DNA of 64,000 nucleotides from Anthonomus grandis grandis (GCF_022605725.1 NC_065546.1:47488227-47552226), one strand, 5' to 3'; shown: positions 12,340 to 24,545, numbered from the stretch's first letter. Notes: generated by a model not told the origin, from the letters alone. Translations and numbers: made by a program.

Positions 12340-13640
12340 TTGAGAAATAACATGTTCATTTTAGGTGGTTTTAATTTACTTCATTACTCACATCACATAC
12401 AAGATAATTAGGACAATATTTAAAATAATTTCCTTTTGTTGTTGTATAATTACAGAGAATATTTTAACTTATCATAATAGGCAATTTTATAAGAAACAGT
12501 AACGAACATATTATAAATTTAATCCTTAATTATTTTAAATTCTGCAGGGTAATAAACGCGATTGATTTGACCTAGATGATTCCTATCATTCTAAGAAAGC
12601 ATTAAATGTAAGTCTTAAAATAGATAATAATGCTGAAAATAATATACGATCAGACTTTAACACTATGTATAATTTTTGCAAACCTAATTTTTCTTTTTCC
12701 TATGGTCTGTTATTGCAGCAAAATTAGTCGTTTTTGCATGATTATTATTACATTCAAAACACATCTGGAATATTTTGTAAAAAAAAATTATTCATAATAT
12801 CTTGATAAATAATAATGGTTAATAAATTATTAGTAAATAATTTATGGTTCCACCAGTAATAAACAGGAAATATCCTCGTTCGTTCTTAGCTAATATTATA
12901 AGTGCAATTCATAAAAGGCAAGGGTGCATAAACGATATATTCACTCAGGGGATTTGCATGACTTAAATAAATTCAGGTTGCTAATATTAAAACTAAGTCT
13001 GAAGTCAGCATTAGTTATTAAAAATAGATCTTAAAGATAGAGGCGAATATAAAAAGAGATCTAAAACAAAATTGGAATTTTGTGAAAAGTAAACAAGATA
13101 TTATGGTTGTATCTGGCTCTATGAAATACTAAGCAACCAACTTATTGACATACTTAATGCATTTGCAAACTTTTTTAAGTCATCTTGTTTATTACCAATA
13201 GGCAATAATATTTTAAACAATTTATAATTTAACATAAATAAGAAAAATATACAATTAGACAACTTTTTTCAAATTATTTTTTACGACTTTGTTTTATTCA
13301 AAACTAAAACATAAACTAATTATTAGTCTGCATGGATTTTTTAATAATCGATCTACAACTTCAAATTTAACTATAAAGATTTATTTTTATGCACAAACCA
13401 TTGATAAAGGTTTTCAGACAAATGTCATTTATGTGGATTTTTCAAAAACATTTGACAAACTAGACCACACTCTTCTACTGATAAAAATGTCTAATATGAG
13501 CATTTTTGAGTGGCTTATAAATCTTTTAAAATATTATCTTTTAAATCGATAGTCCTATGGTTGGAACATTTGGTGTGATATATAAATCACGAGATAGTCT
13601 TTCCACTAACCAAAGAGTCTTGTGATCCGACCACTTTTGG
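12340..13640 (+). pseudogene. Non-LTR retrotransposon ORF2 remnant (EN and RT parts)
   Basis: Starts with MFILGGFNLLHYSHHIQ, a form of the endonuclease GDFN motif, then IRNSNEHIINLILN and NNAENNIRSDFNTMYNFCKP. The linker (FVKSKQDIMVVSGS-like) lies near 13,080. A clear RT segment at 13,289-13,552 reads HGFFNNRSTTSNLTIKIYF, then NVIYVDFSKTFDKLDHTLLL and LINLLKYYLLNR, matching RT blocks 2-3. The next block (QGSxLGPLL) is only faintly visible to 13,640. It follows the zinc-knuckle ORF1 at 11,770-12,290 and is most likely the ORF2 of the same copy. Inactivated by many stops and internal loss. Confidence 0.8.
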
Positions 13641-15651
13641 AGCCTTAAGGAAGCAATCATATTGCTCGAAACATCAATACTTTTATTCAGTATCTAAAAG
13701 AGCTCTGATACTATTTTAATGGCTTTATTCAGAAATACTTATTTATAAAATCCCATAAGGCCTAATCCAGGAATGCCTAATCTTAATACTTTACACGAGT
13801 AATATTTTACACGGGATTTTCCAATTTACTTTTCGCTTTTCCATCGCATCTCACAGGCAAGTCGGCATCCCCCAATAAAAAACATCTGGCCCTGATGGAT
13901 TTTCGCACTAATTTTTCAACCTACGAAAAGTTCCTCCATAAAATAAATGCTTCAATTTGCTGTGAACTTTTTACGATACGGATTCTGTCTCCTTTTCCTA
14001 TATCGAAACTTTAATGACGTGTATTACATTAAATTATGCATGGGTAGATGTTATATATTGGCTTTCTTATTAAATATTTTACTAAACATTATAAAAATTT
14101 AATTTTTCTTAAAAGTTGAAAAAGTGGAAAAGTTCAATTTTCATTCCTGTTTATATCTCAGTAGTTTTTTTTTACGTAAATCAATAAACTGCATTGTAAA
14201 AAAATTATTTATAGAACTTAAAAATTTTAAATTATAATTCGTATGATAATAAAGGATCAATTTTTCAGTTTAAAGTAGTTCAAAAAAATGCGAAAAAATT
14301 ATGTTTTTTTCTGCATCTTTATGTTCAAATCTTTAATTTTTATGTTTTCTGGTACTAATTAACATTTCTATAAATAGCAGCAATTTCTAAAAAATCCCGA
14401 CACTAATTTCGAATTTAATAGATTAAAAAAGAAAAAACTAGTTTTCATTTTAGCATTTCAGTTTCAAATTTCTTAAAGCATAGTGATAACATCTTATTCT
14501 TTTTTACATAATATAAAAAAATATATTAGAAAAATACTACGTTCAGAATATCTAAACTATTAATTTAGAAATTGCATGACATGCTCATTAGAATAAAACG
14601 GGAAATTAGGCGAACAAATTATTTTGCTATTACATAAAAATACTTGTTTTAGTAAAACAAGCCTAATTCTACCATGAAGACAAATTTTCATCTGCACTTT
14701 TATTATGGTTCACCTATAAACCCTTGGATATATTAAATTAAAATTCTTGCGCTTAATGCTCCAAAAATTTTTACACTTCTTGATATAAGCCAAATTGGAA
14801 TTATGCATTAAATAATATATTAATGTATTGAAATAATAGCAAGTTAAGCAATTAACAAAATGCATAACTTAAGCGTACATGATTGATATTTCCTTATTTG
14901 AACAACTTATTGTTTCCTAAAGTTAGCTAGGAATGTGACTATTGAATATAGGTGTATGAAAATATAGAATAATGTATGCATTTGCTTAAAAGATTATATA
15001 TTTGGCATTAGACATAAAGTGGTTTATACAGGATGTTTTATTTGCTATGTATGACTATTGCTATTTCCAAAACAATAGGAGATACGAGGGCAGTTAAATT
15101 AGAATAAAGTTACCAATTTTAATGCTTATTCTAAATCGTTTTACAGGATTGCAAACTGTTTATTTGTTCGTGATTTACAAGGTGATTTATGCAAAACGCC
15201 AAATTTTATTGAAATTGATATTTCCAAAACTATTGGTGTTAGAAACTTACTTTTAATTACAAAATTTCATAATTTTTTGTAGTCTACAAAACTTCACATT
15301 TAATTTTTTTAAGACGTTTGGTATCTTCACAACGGCTATCTACACCTTTTTTTTTTAATATGAACCTGCATTTTTTATAAATTATTTTAAAAGCATTTCT
15401 TATTTCCTTTAAAATGATGTATCTCACCCATTAGTTTTCCAACGTTTCAACGTATGAATAACCATTATTAGGAATATTTCCTTAGTGTGGATCTGACTTT
15501 TTTAATTGCCGAAAACTTTTAAATGTTTATTCTTTTCCTCATAGTTTAAAATTTAATTAACTAATAGCCTAATTAATTAAAGGTTATTTGTGTTAAATCC
15601 GATGAACCTTAATGTAAATATGTTAAAGAATAAATGATAAATATGGTAAAA
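13641..15651. other. No recognised gene
   Basis: AT-rich, with many short A and T runs. No open frame of note, no transposon ends and no RNA gene seen. Confidence 0.45.
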
Positions 15652-15888
15652 TTACCATTTTCTTTCGACGAACTGGACAGATATATCATAATTTTTTAAC
15701 AAATTCCCTGCAAGATCTTTTGGATGATATCCCTCATGATGTAATAAGAAAATATTTTCAATATGACGATACATCTGCATTGGTAATAGCGGTCCTAAAA
15801 TTGACCCGCAAGATCCCCTAATGTAATACCCATGAATTTTTCTATATGGTGTTTTATTAAGGACCAGGTTTATCAAACTACGCCTCAA
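15652..15888 (-). other. Unrecognised open frame
   Basis: A 78-codon minus-strand open frame with a less AT-biased composition than its surroundings. It reads as ordinary protein (for example GSILGPLLPMQMYRHIENIF and HHEGYHPKDLAGNLLKNYDI), but I do not recognise the family. The reading stops at a TAA after ERKW. It could be an exon or a transposon piece. There is no clear splice context, and flanking translations are full of stops. Confidence 0.25.
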
Positions 15889-16735
15889 AACTTAGAGGAC
15901 CTAAATTTAAAAATAAGAGAAGCGTGCAATAAAATTTCTAAAAAAAATTTCAAGGAACATTCAAAGAAAAATTGTGACCAATGCGTGAAAATCCTTACAA
16001 AATAATGGCGGTCATTTTAAATATTTAGATTGAAAACAATTTATTTCATAAATATATACATATTATTTAAGAGCCTTTATTTATTTTAAATAAGTTCTGG
16101 ACTTATTTTTGTTTATTATTATATTGTTTGCTAAAAATAAATTTATCATAGTTCGTCAGATCATTGTTATAATATTTATTTTCTTTAATACATCCTTTTA
16201 ATATTGATATATAACATTTAGTAGCAATAATGTTATTTAGAGGATGATTATTGAATAAATAAATTGATGACAGCTAAACAAATTGTACACTGTTTAAAGG
16301 TTATTTAAAAAACCAAGTAATTTTGTGTCTAAAATGGAATTATAATTAATATTACTACTTTTATGATATTTTAGCGTTTATAGATGTCTTTAAAAAACAA
16401 CCAAAAAGATAAACTTTATACTGTATTATTAGTATTTAATTCACAATTAAAAAAAATAAGGCCTGCATTAAGCAAAAGTTTTTGATGATGGCTATTAATC
16501 CCTCGACACATTGTGAAACGTATGAATAAGATGGAATTGGTATGAATTGTAGCATTATTTTAAAGAGAATAAAAAATGCTTTTAAAATAAGTTATAAAAA
16601 ATGCAAAAAAAAGTTAATAGCCGTTGCCAAGATATCAAACGTCATAAAAAAATTTAAAGGTAAATCTTTATAGAGCACAAAAAATTATAAAACTTTCTAA
16701 TTAAAAGTAAGTTGTTAAAATCAATAGTATAATAA
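15889..16735. other. No recognised gene
   Basis: AT-rich, nothing recognisable. Confidence 0.4.
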
Positions 16736-17032
16736 TTGGAAATGGAAACAATATTTAAAATAAATTTGGCGTTTTTTATAAATCACCCTGTAATTCACGA
16801 AGTAACAAATAATTTGCAACGCTGTAAAAGAATTTTTTTTCAATTTAACCGCCCTCATATCTTCTATAGTTTAGGAAAGAGCAATAGTCACACATGGCAA
16901 GTAAGACACCTTGTATATGAGTTTCAAAACGACCAAAATAAAAACGAGGCACTTAAATTAAAATCTGCTAAATTGGATGATTTTTCTTCTACCGTAAACA
17001 TCCAGATTCCAATCACAACCAGCACTAAATAA
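16736..17032 (+). other. Unrecognised open frame
   Basis: A 98-codon plus-strand frame that includes NNLQRCKRIFFQFNRPHIF and SHTWQVRHLVYEFQNDQNK. No motif, signal peptide or membrane segment stands out. It may be chance or an eroded transposon. Listed only because it is the longest open frame in 13.6-18.8 kb. Confidence 0.2.
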
Positions 17033-17055
17033 AATTATGTGCATAACTAATATTT

Positions 17056-17290
17056 TTAATACTTTTTCAAACCAATAACAAAAACAATTAGTAGATTTAA
17101 AATCACCTTGTTAAAACCATCTGCCTCTAACCGTATTTGTGATCCACGTGCATATCCATTTCGATTATTAAAAAACGCAGCAAATGGATCCAACTCAATA
17201 ACTGCGCATATAGCAGACCGAAAATTGCTATAGATATTTGCATAAGCCAAACGCCAATATTCTAGTCCCAGGTTTTATCTATAAGCCACC
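17056..17290 (-). other. Possible protein-coding exon
   Basis: On the minus strand the frame reads LGLEYWRLAYANIYSNFR, SAICAVIELDPFAAFFNNRN and GYARGSQIRLEADGFNK, followed at about 17,106 by AAG|GTGATT, a possible splice donor. Composition is clearly less AT-rich than around it and the residue mix looks protein-like. A weak acceptor (CTAG) lies near 17,272. The family is not recognised, and no neighbouring exon was found within a few kilobases. Confidence 0.3.
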
Positions 17291-17299
17291 ATTTACAGC

Positions 17300-18831
17300 A
17301 AACATGACATTTTTTAATTAATATGGCACAGCGTGGCAATGTGACTAGAACGGACATTCTAAAAATGGCTCTTTGGGGAAATCAGCGTTAACGCTGTCAA
17401 CGTTTTACCATATTTTTATTACACTTGTTTCAGCTATGTGGTCTATTTCTCGAACTACTTTATTAAGATTTATAATTATTACTATATTAATAGCACTAAA
17501 AATTTCCTTTTTTTTTAGACTTTAGACTTATCATTTCATTTTGCTATAAATGTCTTTACAATCTGGTATTTAGTTTTTTTTCTTGCATAGTTCACATAAA
17601 ACTTTCAAAAAACAAAATACACTCCAAACTTAGACATATATAAAGAAGAATAAATAAACAAATAAAGAATAATAAAAAAAAGAGTGTTAAGGAAAGGGAA
17701 ATAGTACTACTAAGAAAAATCTAATTCCTCGTCTCCTCGTACAATATTTGGCAAAAAAAAATTAAATATATAAATATGCCAAGAAATATTTTATTAGTTT
17801 TTAAAACTAGAATCATTGCCGAAATATTTTTAATTAGTACCTCAGTTTTAGAAGCATATCTCTCAGTCAGATAAGGCAGATTTAATTTTTTTGTAGTAAA
17901 ATGCCAATATATGAAAAATTGGGCTATTAGTCACTTATTGGTCACTCATTATTCTTCAACTTATTTTAGATTCTGTTACGTTAGCGAATTACAAATACAA
18001 GCCGTAGACAGGCATTTTCGAGTTGTATTCTTCTTGCATTTATGTATTCTAAGTGAGGTCCGTAAATTGTGACGCAGAAGTTGAGAGATATAGGAACTCT
18101 AAGGTCTCTTAACACTTTATTTGGTTCTCTTTTTACTGGAGGTTTAAATAAAAGACCTAGAAACCTGCACTTCAGTTATTAAATACCCCAGTAAAAATAA
18201 AAGACATTTTAAGCTTTCTATGCTATGGTAATATGATAAGTGAATTACTAAGTCGGGTATAATGACTACTTAACATTCGCGTTTGTTATACAAGAAGTAA
18301 TTTAAGAAAAAATAACTTATGGAGCATTATGCTAATATAAAAATTATAGCTTAGTTTATCTCTCCTATTTTATATCACCAAAAAGAATTTATTTTTTCAC
18401 ATTTCACAAAATTATATTGAAAATGTCAAGTCTAAATGTCGTTCTAATATCTTTGTCTGACACGGCAATATCAAAAGGATTGTAATGAAGTGTGTAACTT
18501 TTTTCTCTATAAGCTTTTTGAATCTCGCAGGATTTTCTGTACGTAAAATTGTATACCTGTTTGCACAATTATATTTAAAAAGCATCATATTCAATTGCCA
18601 TTCTTTATTTTCTTAAAATTAAAAATTAAATTTTCCTTTTTTTTGTAAATCACATTTTTATTCTAGCACTACTCTTATGAGTAAGACGGAATATTTTATA
18701 AATAAAGAAACAGAAGAAACAAGTGGTTTTCTCAAAATAAAGCCAAAAAACCAAAGGAAAGGGATTACATACCCAACTTAAGGAATAACAGATCTTACTT
18801 TAAAATATGCAATTAATGAATATGCACATAG
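17300..18831. other. No recognised gene
   Basis: AT-rich sequence; short frames (such as 18,412-18,594 minus) are unremarkable. Confidence 0.4.
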
Positions 18832-19014
18832 AAAATTGACTATAACAAAGAAAACACAAAGTCTTAACATAAATGTCTTTTTTTATGTCTTGTGTGGAGG
18901 TTGTGTATGGGTTTTAAAGGCCTGATGATGCTCTAGCTAAAGCGAAACACGTGTAGCCTTTAATTATATGTTGTGAGATCGTGACTTAGTGTTTTCTTTG
19001 TTTTCGTCAATTTT
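18832..19014. repeat. 32-nt inverted repeat enclosing a hammerhead motif
   Basis: The left arm at 18,832-18,863 and the right arm at 18,983-19,014 are inverted complements with about 29 of 32 positions matching. Both contain AAAGAAAACAC or its complement GTGTTTTCTTT. The 119-bp interior holds the hammerhead motif at 18,914-18,963. The right arm ends just before the first readable codons of the non-LTR ORF at about 19,017. Confidence 0.75.
18914..18963 (+). ncRNA. Hammerhead ribozyme (type I layout, minimal stem III)
   Basis: All conserved elements are present in order. Stem I is TTAAAGGC (18,914-18,921) paired with GCCTTTAA (18,956-18,963), 8 perfect pairs. The core is CTGATGA (18,922-18,928). 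Stem II is GCT/AGC (18,930-18,932 with 18,941-18,943) after one bulged T. GAA follows at 18,944-18,946. Stem III is ACAC/GTGT (18,947-18,954) with no loop, so a single copy would fold with about two pairs and a 4-nt loop, or two copies would pair as a dimer. The cleavage triplet is GTA, with A at 18,955. Known hammerheads in Penelope-like elements, retrozymes and cave-cricket satellites share this tiny stem III. Expected role: self-cleavage of a retroelement transcript 5' end. Activity not shown. Confidence 0.75.
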
Positions 19015-19016
19015 TT

Positions 19017-21440
19017 ATGTTAATCTTTTTGAGAAGAACGGACGAGATTTTTGTATGCAATTATAAATATGATATTCTAATTTATAGTTCTGAAGATCTA
19101 TTGAATAATTTAAATACAAAAAAAAATAATTTTAACATCTTCCATTGTAACATTAAAAGTGTCAATAAACATTTTAATGAAGCATTGTGTCATATTAATA
19201 ATTTTGTTAGCAAGGATACATTTTTTGACATAATTGTTTTTCCTGAAACGTGGACATTCGATGATCCAACTTTTTTTAATATATCGAATTTAGTATACTC
19301 TATAATGCAGGAAATTACAATCAAAATGATGTTATATACTTCTATACATATATTTCTTAAAGAGCAAACCAAGGCACAACGACGTGGTAAATAATAAATA
19401 ATTTCGGTATAATGTAGATATCACTGAAGATTTTCCAGTAATACCATGTGTACCTATTTTAAGCGAACACATCTTTGAAATAGATAAGAGAGAAATAAGC
19501 AAAATCAATTATAAAAAATTAAATGAAGTATTACAGTGAAAACTGGCTAGAAATATATTAAGAGAAAAATAAAGCTTTTGAAAACATTAGTGATAAATTA
19601 AAACATCACATTGATAACTCAACGTCAAAACTTATTTCGAAAAAAAAAGTTTTGGATAACAACTGGATTAAAAAAGTCAATACGAATTAAACAGCAACTA
19701 TGTAAACGACTTATTTTAAATCTCGAAAATGCAACACAAGAAAGGCAATATAAGACATACAAAAATCGCCTGAAAAAAAATATAGAAAAAAGAAAAAAAT
19801 TATATTTAAAAAATAAATTAAACGAGCATTCTAAAGACTATAAATAACTTTGGAATACCGTTAATATGTAAACGTCACTAAAAACAAATGATAAAACATT
19901 GATTGACAAAATGAAATACAAAAATAAAAAAATGACATCTAAAATGATATAGCAAATAGCTGTAGTAAGACCCGTTCTTAGTTCAAAAACTGTTACACAA
20001 TTCACCAGGAGTCGATGGTATTACTGGAGAAATCCTAAATTTAAAAAAAACATGTTAGAAGTCCACTAGTATTTTTATTAAATAAAATGTTTATTAATAG
20101 ACTTTTTTCCCATGGACTTTCCCAATGGACTTAATGGAATATTATTGTATAAAATTGTATCATTAAAGCATAATTAAAAAAAGACAATAAATTAGATATT
20201 TCAAATGACAAGCCTATATTATTAATATCTAACATTGCCAAAATTATAGACAAAAATAATAAAAAAATTAAATAAAATAATTTGATAAAATATATACCAA
20301 AATATAATTTAATATCAAAGAAACAATATGGTTGTCGGGAAAACTTATCAAGAGATTACGCAATTTATTATTAAACAGAAAACTCGATAAAAACAAAAAA
20401 ATAATTTGTATATGTTTTTTTTGATCTGGATAAAGCATTCGATACAGTCATTCATTTAACCTCAATTAATCGTTTGAATAAACATGCCATTAGGGGTTCT
20501 GCATTAAATCTTTTTAAAACTTATCGTTTCAACAGGGAACAATCTGTAGCTATAGATAACAGTAGAAGTACTACGACCTATTAGATATGGTAGTACCGAG
20601 ACCGCTACTCTTCACTTTTCATATAAATAAGTTAATGGAGCTAAAACATGGAGGTGATGTGTCTTCTTTTGCGGATGATACTGTGATCTTATATGTAGGT
20701 GAATCATGGAATGAGGTTAGAGAAATTGCAAAAAGGGGATCGTATGATATTAAAAACTGGTTTGATGCAAGGCCGCTAATAATACATTTTAATAAATTAA
20801 ATTTAAAGCTTTTGTCACAACAACAGGAATACACCTATATATAATGAAATTAAATTAAGTTCAATTCAAGGCGATATTTTATATGTTGATCAGATAAGGT
20901 ATCTTGGTGTTGAAATTAACAAAAATATAATATGAAATATTCATATTAATATACTCGTTAAAAAGTTACGATGTATCCTTTCATTTAGACAACTCACAAA
21001 AATTCTAGAAGTAACACAGCTTATGTGCATCTAATATGCTTTAGCTGGTTCGCATATTTCATACGGATTAAGTTGTTGAGGAGGCACTTACTACAAACAT
21101 TTAAAACCACAACAATTCGACAAATTTTGTAGATACATTTCAAATTCTAATACTTCAATATCAATCAAGATTCTTACAATCAAATCAATTCCCATAATGA
21201 TGATACCCGACAAAAAAACAAGTAAAAGAAATTAAAACAAAATGTTTAAAGGATGCAATAAGACTAAGTCAAGGATCAGGTTGATTTTTAGGATCTTACA
21301 TATTTAAACTGTTACCGAGTAGTCTTAAAGACTACAGGTCTGTCAGCACTTTTAAAAAATTGATCTTTAGCCACACAAAAATTGACATTATTAATTCAAT
21401 CGAATTAAATCAGAAAAACGTGTGATGTTATATTGGTGTA
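19017..21440 (+). pseudogene. Non-LTR retrotransposon ORF2 remnant (EN, linker, RT, C-terminal)
   Basis: The endonuclease start reads NFNIFHCNIKSVNKHFNEAL and then DIIVFPETWTFDDPTFF (19,110-19,290). The linker at 19,560-19,850 includes KVLDNNWIKK and a Lys/Arg-rich helix. RT blocks follow: NSPGVDGITGEILNL (about 20,000), FFDLDKAFDTVIHLTSINRL (about 20,420-20,480), RPLLFTFHINKLMEL, and SSFADDTVILYVGESWNEV (20,660-20,715) with an intact FADD box, then IRYLGVEINKNI and the tail to about 21,420. Stops and frameshifts break it in several places. Jockey/CR1-like by reading. The hammerhead lies only about 55 bp upstream of the first codons. Confidence 0.8.
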
Positions 21441-22045
21441 TTGATTATTGGTGAGTAAATAAATTTAGTTTGGAATGTTTCTTTAAGTAGTGTTTGTTCA
21501 TAAAAATATATAATGTGGGCATTTGTTCTTGCATATTATTAGTCATAAGTATCTTAATTAAATATTTTTTATTATCATTAATTTTCTGGTATCTTTTTAT
21601 TATTATGTTCAAATCATTTAAGAGATAGATGTAGAATAGATAGGACACTTATTTATTTTTTGAATTCAACATAAAACGTTTATTTTCTCTATTTTTTTTT
21701 GTTTACTGTATTAGCTAAGAAATAAATAGGTATTAAATATTTTTAAATATAATGTCGGTCTATGGATGTAAAATAAAACGTACCCACTCCGGTGTCCGTC
21801 TTTTGGAGCTCTTTTTATTTTCATTTATATTATTAATTTTTTTCATATGTAAATATATATTCATTATTTGTTATTTAATTTTAAAGATTCACCCAAAAAA
21901 TTTTTTTGTGAATTTTATGAAATTATTTATAAAAAAATTAATTAGCAAATACTGGCTCTTATGACAATGATAGCCTGCATAGCGGATGGATTTCCATTAG
22001 GAGCTACAATGCAAAAAGACGAACGTAAATGAATATTATTAAATT
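21441..22045 (+). mobile_element. Probable 3' UTR of the non-LTR element
   Basis: After the ORF2 tail the sequence is T-rich, followed by a less biased block ending in GCCTGCATAGCGGATGGA (21,974-21,991) and an A/T-rich tail of TAAA-like repeats near 22,020-22,060. This fits the 3' end of an insect non-LTR element. A target-site duplication could not be identified, so the end is approximate. Confidence 0.45.
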
Positions 22046-23820
22046 TAAATAAGTATTCAATAACTAAACTTAGAACTTAAAATTGAAGAACAGCACGTCA
22101 GTAAAAGTTTAGAATTATAAGATAGAGCTTAGCAAAGATATTTTAGTTCTGTACTTTTATAGCAAAGAGTTTAGCTGATTAGATATTTTGATATAATTGT
22201 TTAAACTAGAACTATATATTTGAAAAAAAATTACGATCAAAGCAACTTATAGTGTAATTTTTTAATTTTGCTGAGCAATATCGAAAAAATCAATTAGCGA
22301 TTTTCAAAAGAAGATTATAGTTTCATTTTTTATTAGGGATCCAGATATGATATAAAACTTTTGTGACAAAAGTTGTTTTATCAGAGGCAAGAAAGACGGA
22401 AATACTTTAGATATAAAAAAAGCTATTTCTGGTAACTATTATTATTATAATTTTTATAATCTATCTAATCTTACTAACTTATCTTTAGTTGGTTTTAAAT
22501 AAATAAATACAATCTCTTTGGAAAACATTAATAAGATTTCCCGAATTTCCTCTTTCACGTATGTTCACAAAACCTTACTGAAAACCCTGTTTCAGCTTAC
22601 ACTAATATATCGCCCGTTAATTTTGGAATCACGATTAAACTTGATAATGGAAATTAATGCAATTTAAGTCACTTAACCTAGCTGGCAAACTCGTTAGGCT
22701 AACTGGCTCTGACGCCATTATCTTCATTACGACATTGCTTCAAGAAGCGCTTAAGATCTGTAATTAATGCGGGATCATTAATAACACGTTGCATAATGCC
22801 GTTATGTAAGCAGGTTTATTCAATGGGGAATAACTTTAAGATATTTCTGGTAATAAAACGCCCCAATTTCTTACAAGGATTTACAAGGGAAGCTAAACAG
22901 TTGGTTTCTTCTCGACTATTTGTCAAGAATAATTAAAAATCTTTTTTTGGGGTTGTTTTTTGGCTGCGTTAGGGAAATTTAGTTATTCGCTTAATTAATG
23001 ATCATTTTTTACTGACCTACGCTAATTCATTATTCCTTTTTTTTAATTCCTGTACCCCCTTTTCCAATTTAACCGTTAATAAAATGAACTGTGGTAAATT
23101 CCAAGTAAATTAAAGAATGAAATGCTGTATTCATTAACTAATATTAAATTAATTTACGGTTAAACTACCCCATGCTATTTAATTAGTTCTAAAATTCTAT
23201 AAATGTGAGCGTAACAAATAAACTGCAGAGTTATTTATGGCGCTTCCCGATTTCATTAAAATAGAAAATTGGAATTTTTGCACGATGAAAAATTACAAGA
23301 CAATGCAAAAATAGGAAACCAACTACTTTTTACTGGCTGAATTTTAGTTTTTTTTAAAGATGAGTTTTATTGAGTTTTTAAAAAGATTACCTATGTCTTA
23401 GTAGATTTTCGTTGATGCAAGCGAGTTTTTAAAGCATTGTGAAATTTAGTAATTTGAGATACATACATAGGAATTCTTTTTAATTTTTTTTGCTAAGTGA
23501 TTATTTTTACCTAAATTAAATTTTTCTCTTTAAAGGAAACACATAAGTAGCTTACGCTTCTTTAATGTAGATTTATTTATTTATTTAAAAAAAGAGGGTC
23601 ACTCAACAGATAGGTGTAGCTATCCAATTACTGAACGGCACAAAGTGTACAAAAAAATCAATTCGTCAAAAAAAGTCTAGCGAATATTTTACTTTTCTAA
23701 TAAGACATACCTAAAATATGACAAGCGTCTTACCTAAACTAACAAAACTATAATTTTTCTTATATGTGTTAAAATTTAAATTTAAACTGGATAATTTTGT
23801 TAAATTCATTAGCGAAACGA
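22046..23820. other. No recognised gene
   Basis: AT-rich; no open frame, transposon end or RNA gene recognised. Confidence 0.45.
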
Positions 23821-23827
23821 ATAAGCG

Positions 23828-24408
23828 ATGAATTTAGAAAATAGTTTAATTGTGATCTTGGGTGCAAGTATTGTATTTTTATGTCTTGTGATTTGTTGTG
23901 TGTGTCTTTGAGAATATTCTAAGTTAAAAACTGAGTTTGAACAAAGATTATGGGAATTAATATCAAAGAAAAAAGACAGGTCGTTGTTATTATCAGACGA
24001 ACGTTACTTAGAAATTGTAAATGAGACAAAAGTAGCACTTCAAAGGAGAGGGGATGGGCTAGAATTATCATCCAAACAATATCGTAGACTAAAACGATAT
24101 GATCTATTAATAGTTGGCGAAAAAGATAAACAAGTTAACAAGGAACATTTAGGAAACCAATCAGGTTTAATTTTTTATTGTGCAGCAAGTGAAATGTATG
24201 ACATAATACACAGCTTATTTACAAATACGACACAAAAAAGAAAAGGCAATAGAAAATGAAATAAAAAAGAAATACTGCAATGTTACTAGAGAGGTAATTC
24301 ATATAATATTTAGACTTGTGTCAATCGTGTGCTCTGAAGAAAAAGGCAAAAAGTAAAGAATTAGTTGTGAAACCTATGATTATAAGTAAAATGAATTCAC
24401 GTTGCCAG
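23828..24408 (+). pseudogene. KRBA2-like integrase, N-terminal part, frameshifted
   Basis: Upstream portion of the integrase gene at 24,546-25,614. Recognisable text runs LKTEFEQRLWELISKKKDRS, LLLSDERYLEIVNETKVALQ, SSKQYRRLKRYDLLIVG, then (after a shift) NEIKKKYCNVTREV and, after another shift near 24,309, CQSCALKKKAKSKELVVK and MNSRCQ. The block KYCNVTRE...CQSC is the zinc-binding half typical of integrase H2C2-type N-termini. The His pair expected before it is lost in a deletion near 24,210-24,250. An ATG at 23,828 is in the same frame and opens a hydrophobic segment, but an in-frame TGA separates it. The last codons end at CAG|GTAATG, a splice donor at 24,408/24,409. Confidence 0.7.
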
Positions 24409-24545
24409 GTAATGTTAACTAACATTTGTCATTGTTATTTCCATGGTTATGTATTCTGTTACGTTATATTGTATTTACCTTGATGACATTGTGATTTGCT
24501 GTAACTTTATTATCACAGTACCACTAACTTAATGTTTTTCTTTAG
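24409..24545 (+). other. Intron (137 bp) in KRBA2-like gene
   Basis: Donor CCAG|GTAATG and acceptor TTCTTTAG|GTTGAC. Removal joins NSRCQ to VDLINMQ, the expected start of the integrase core. Confidence 0.75.
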
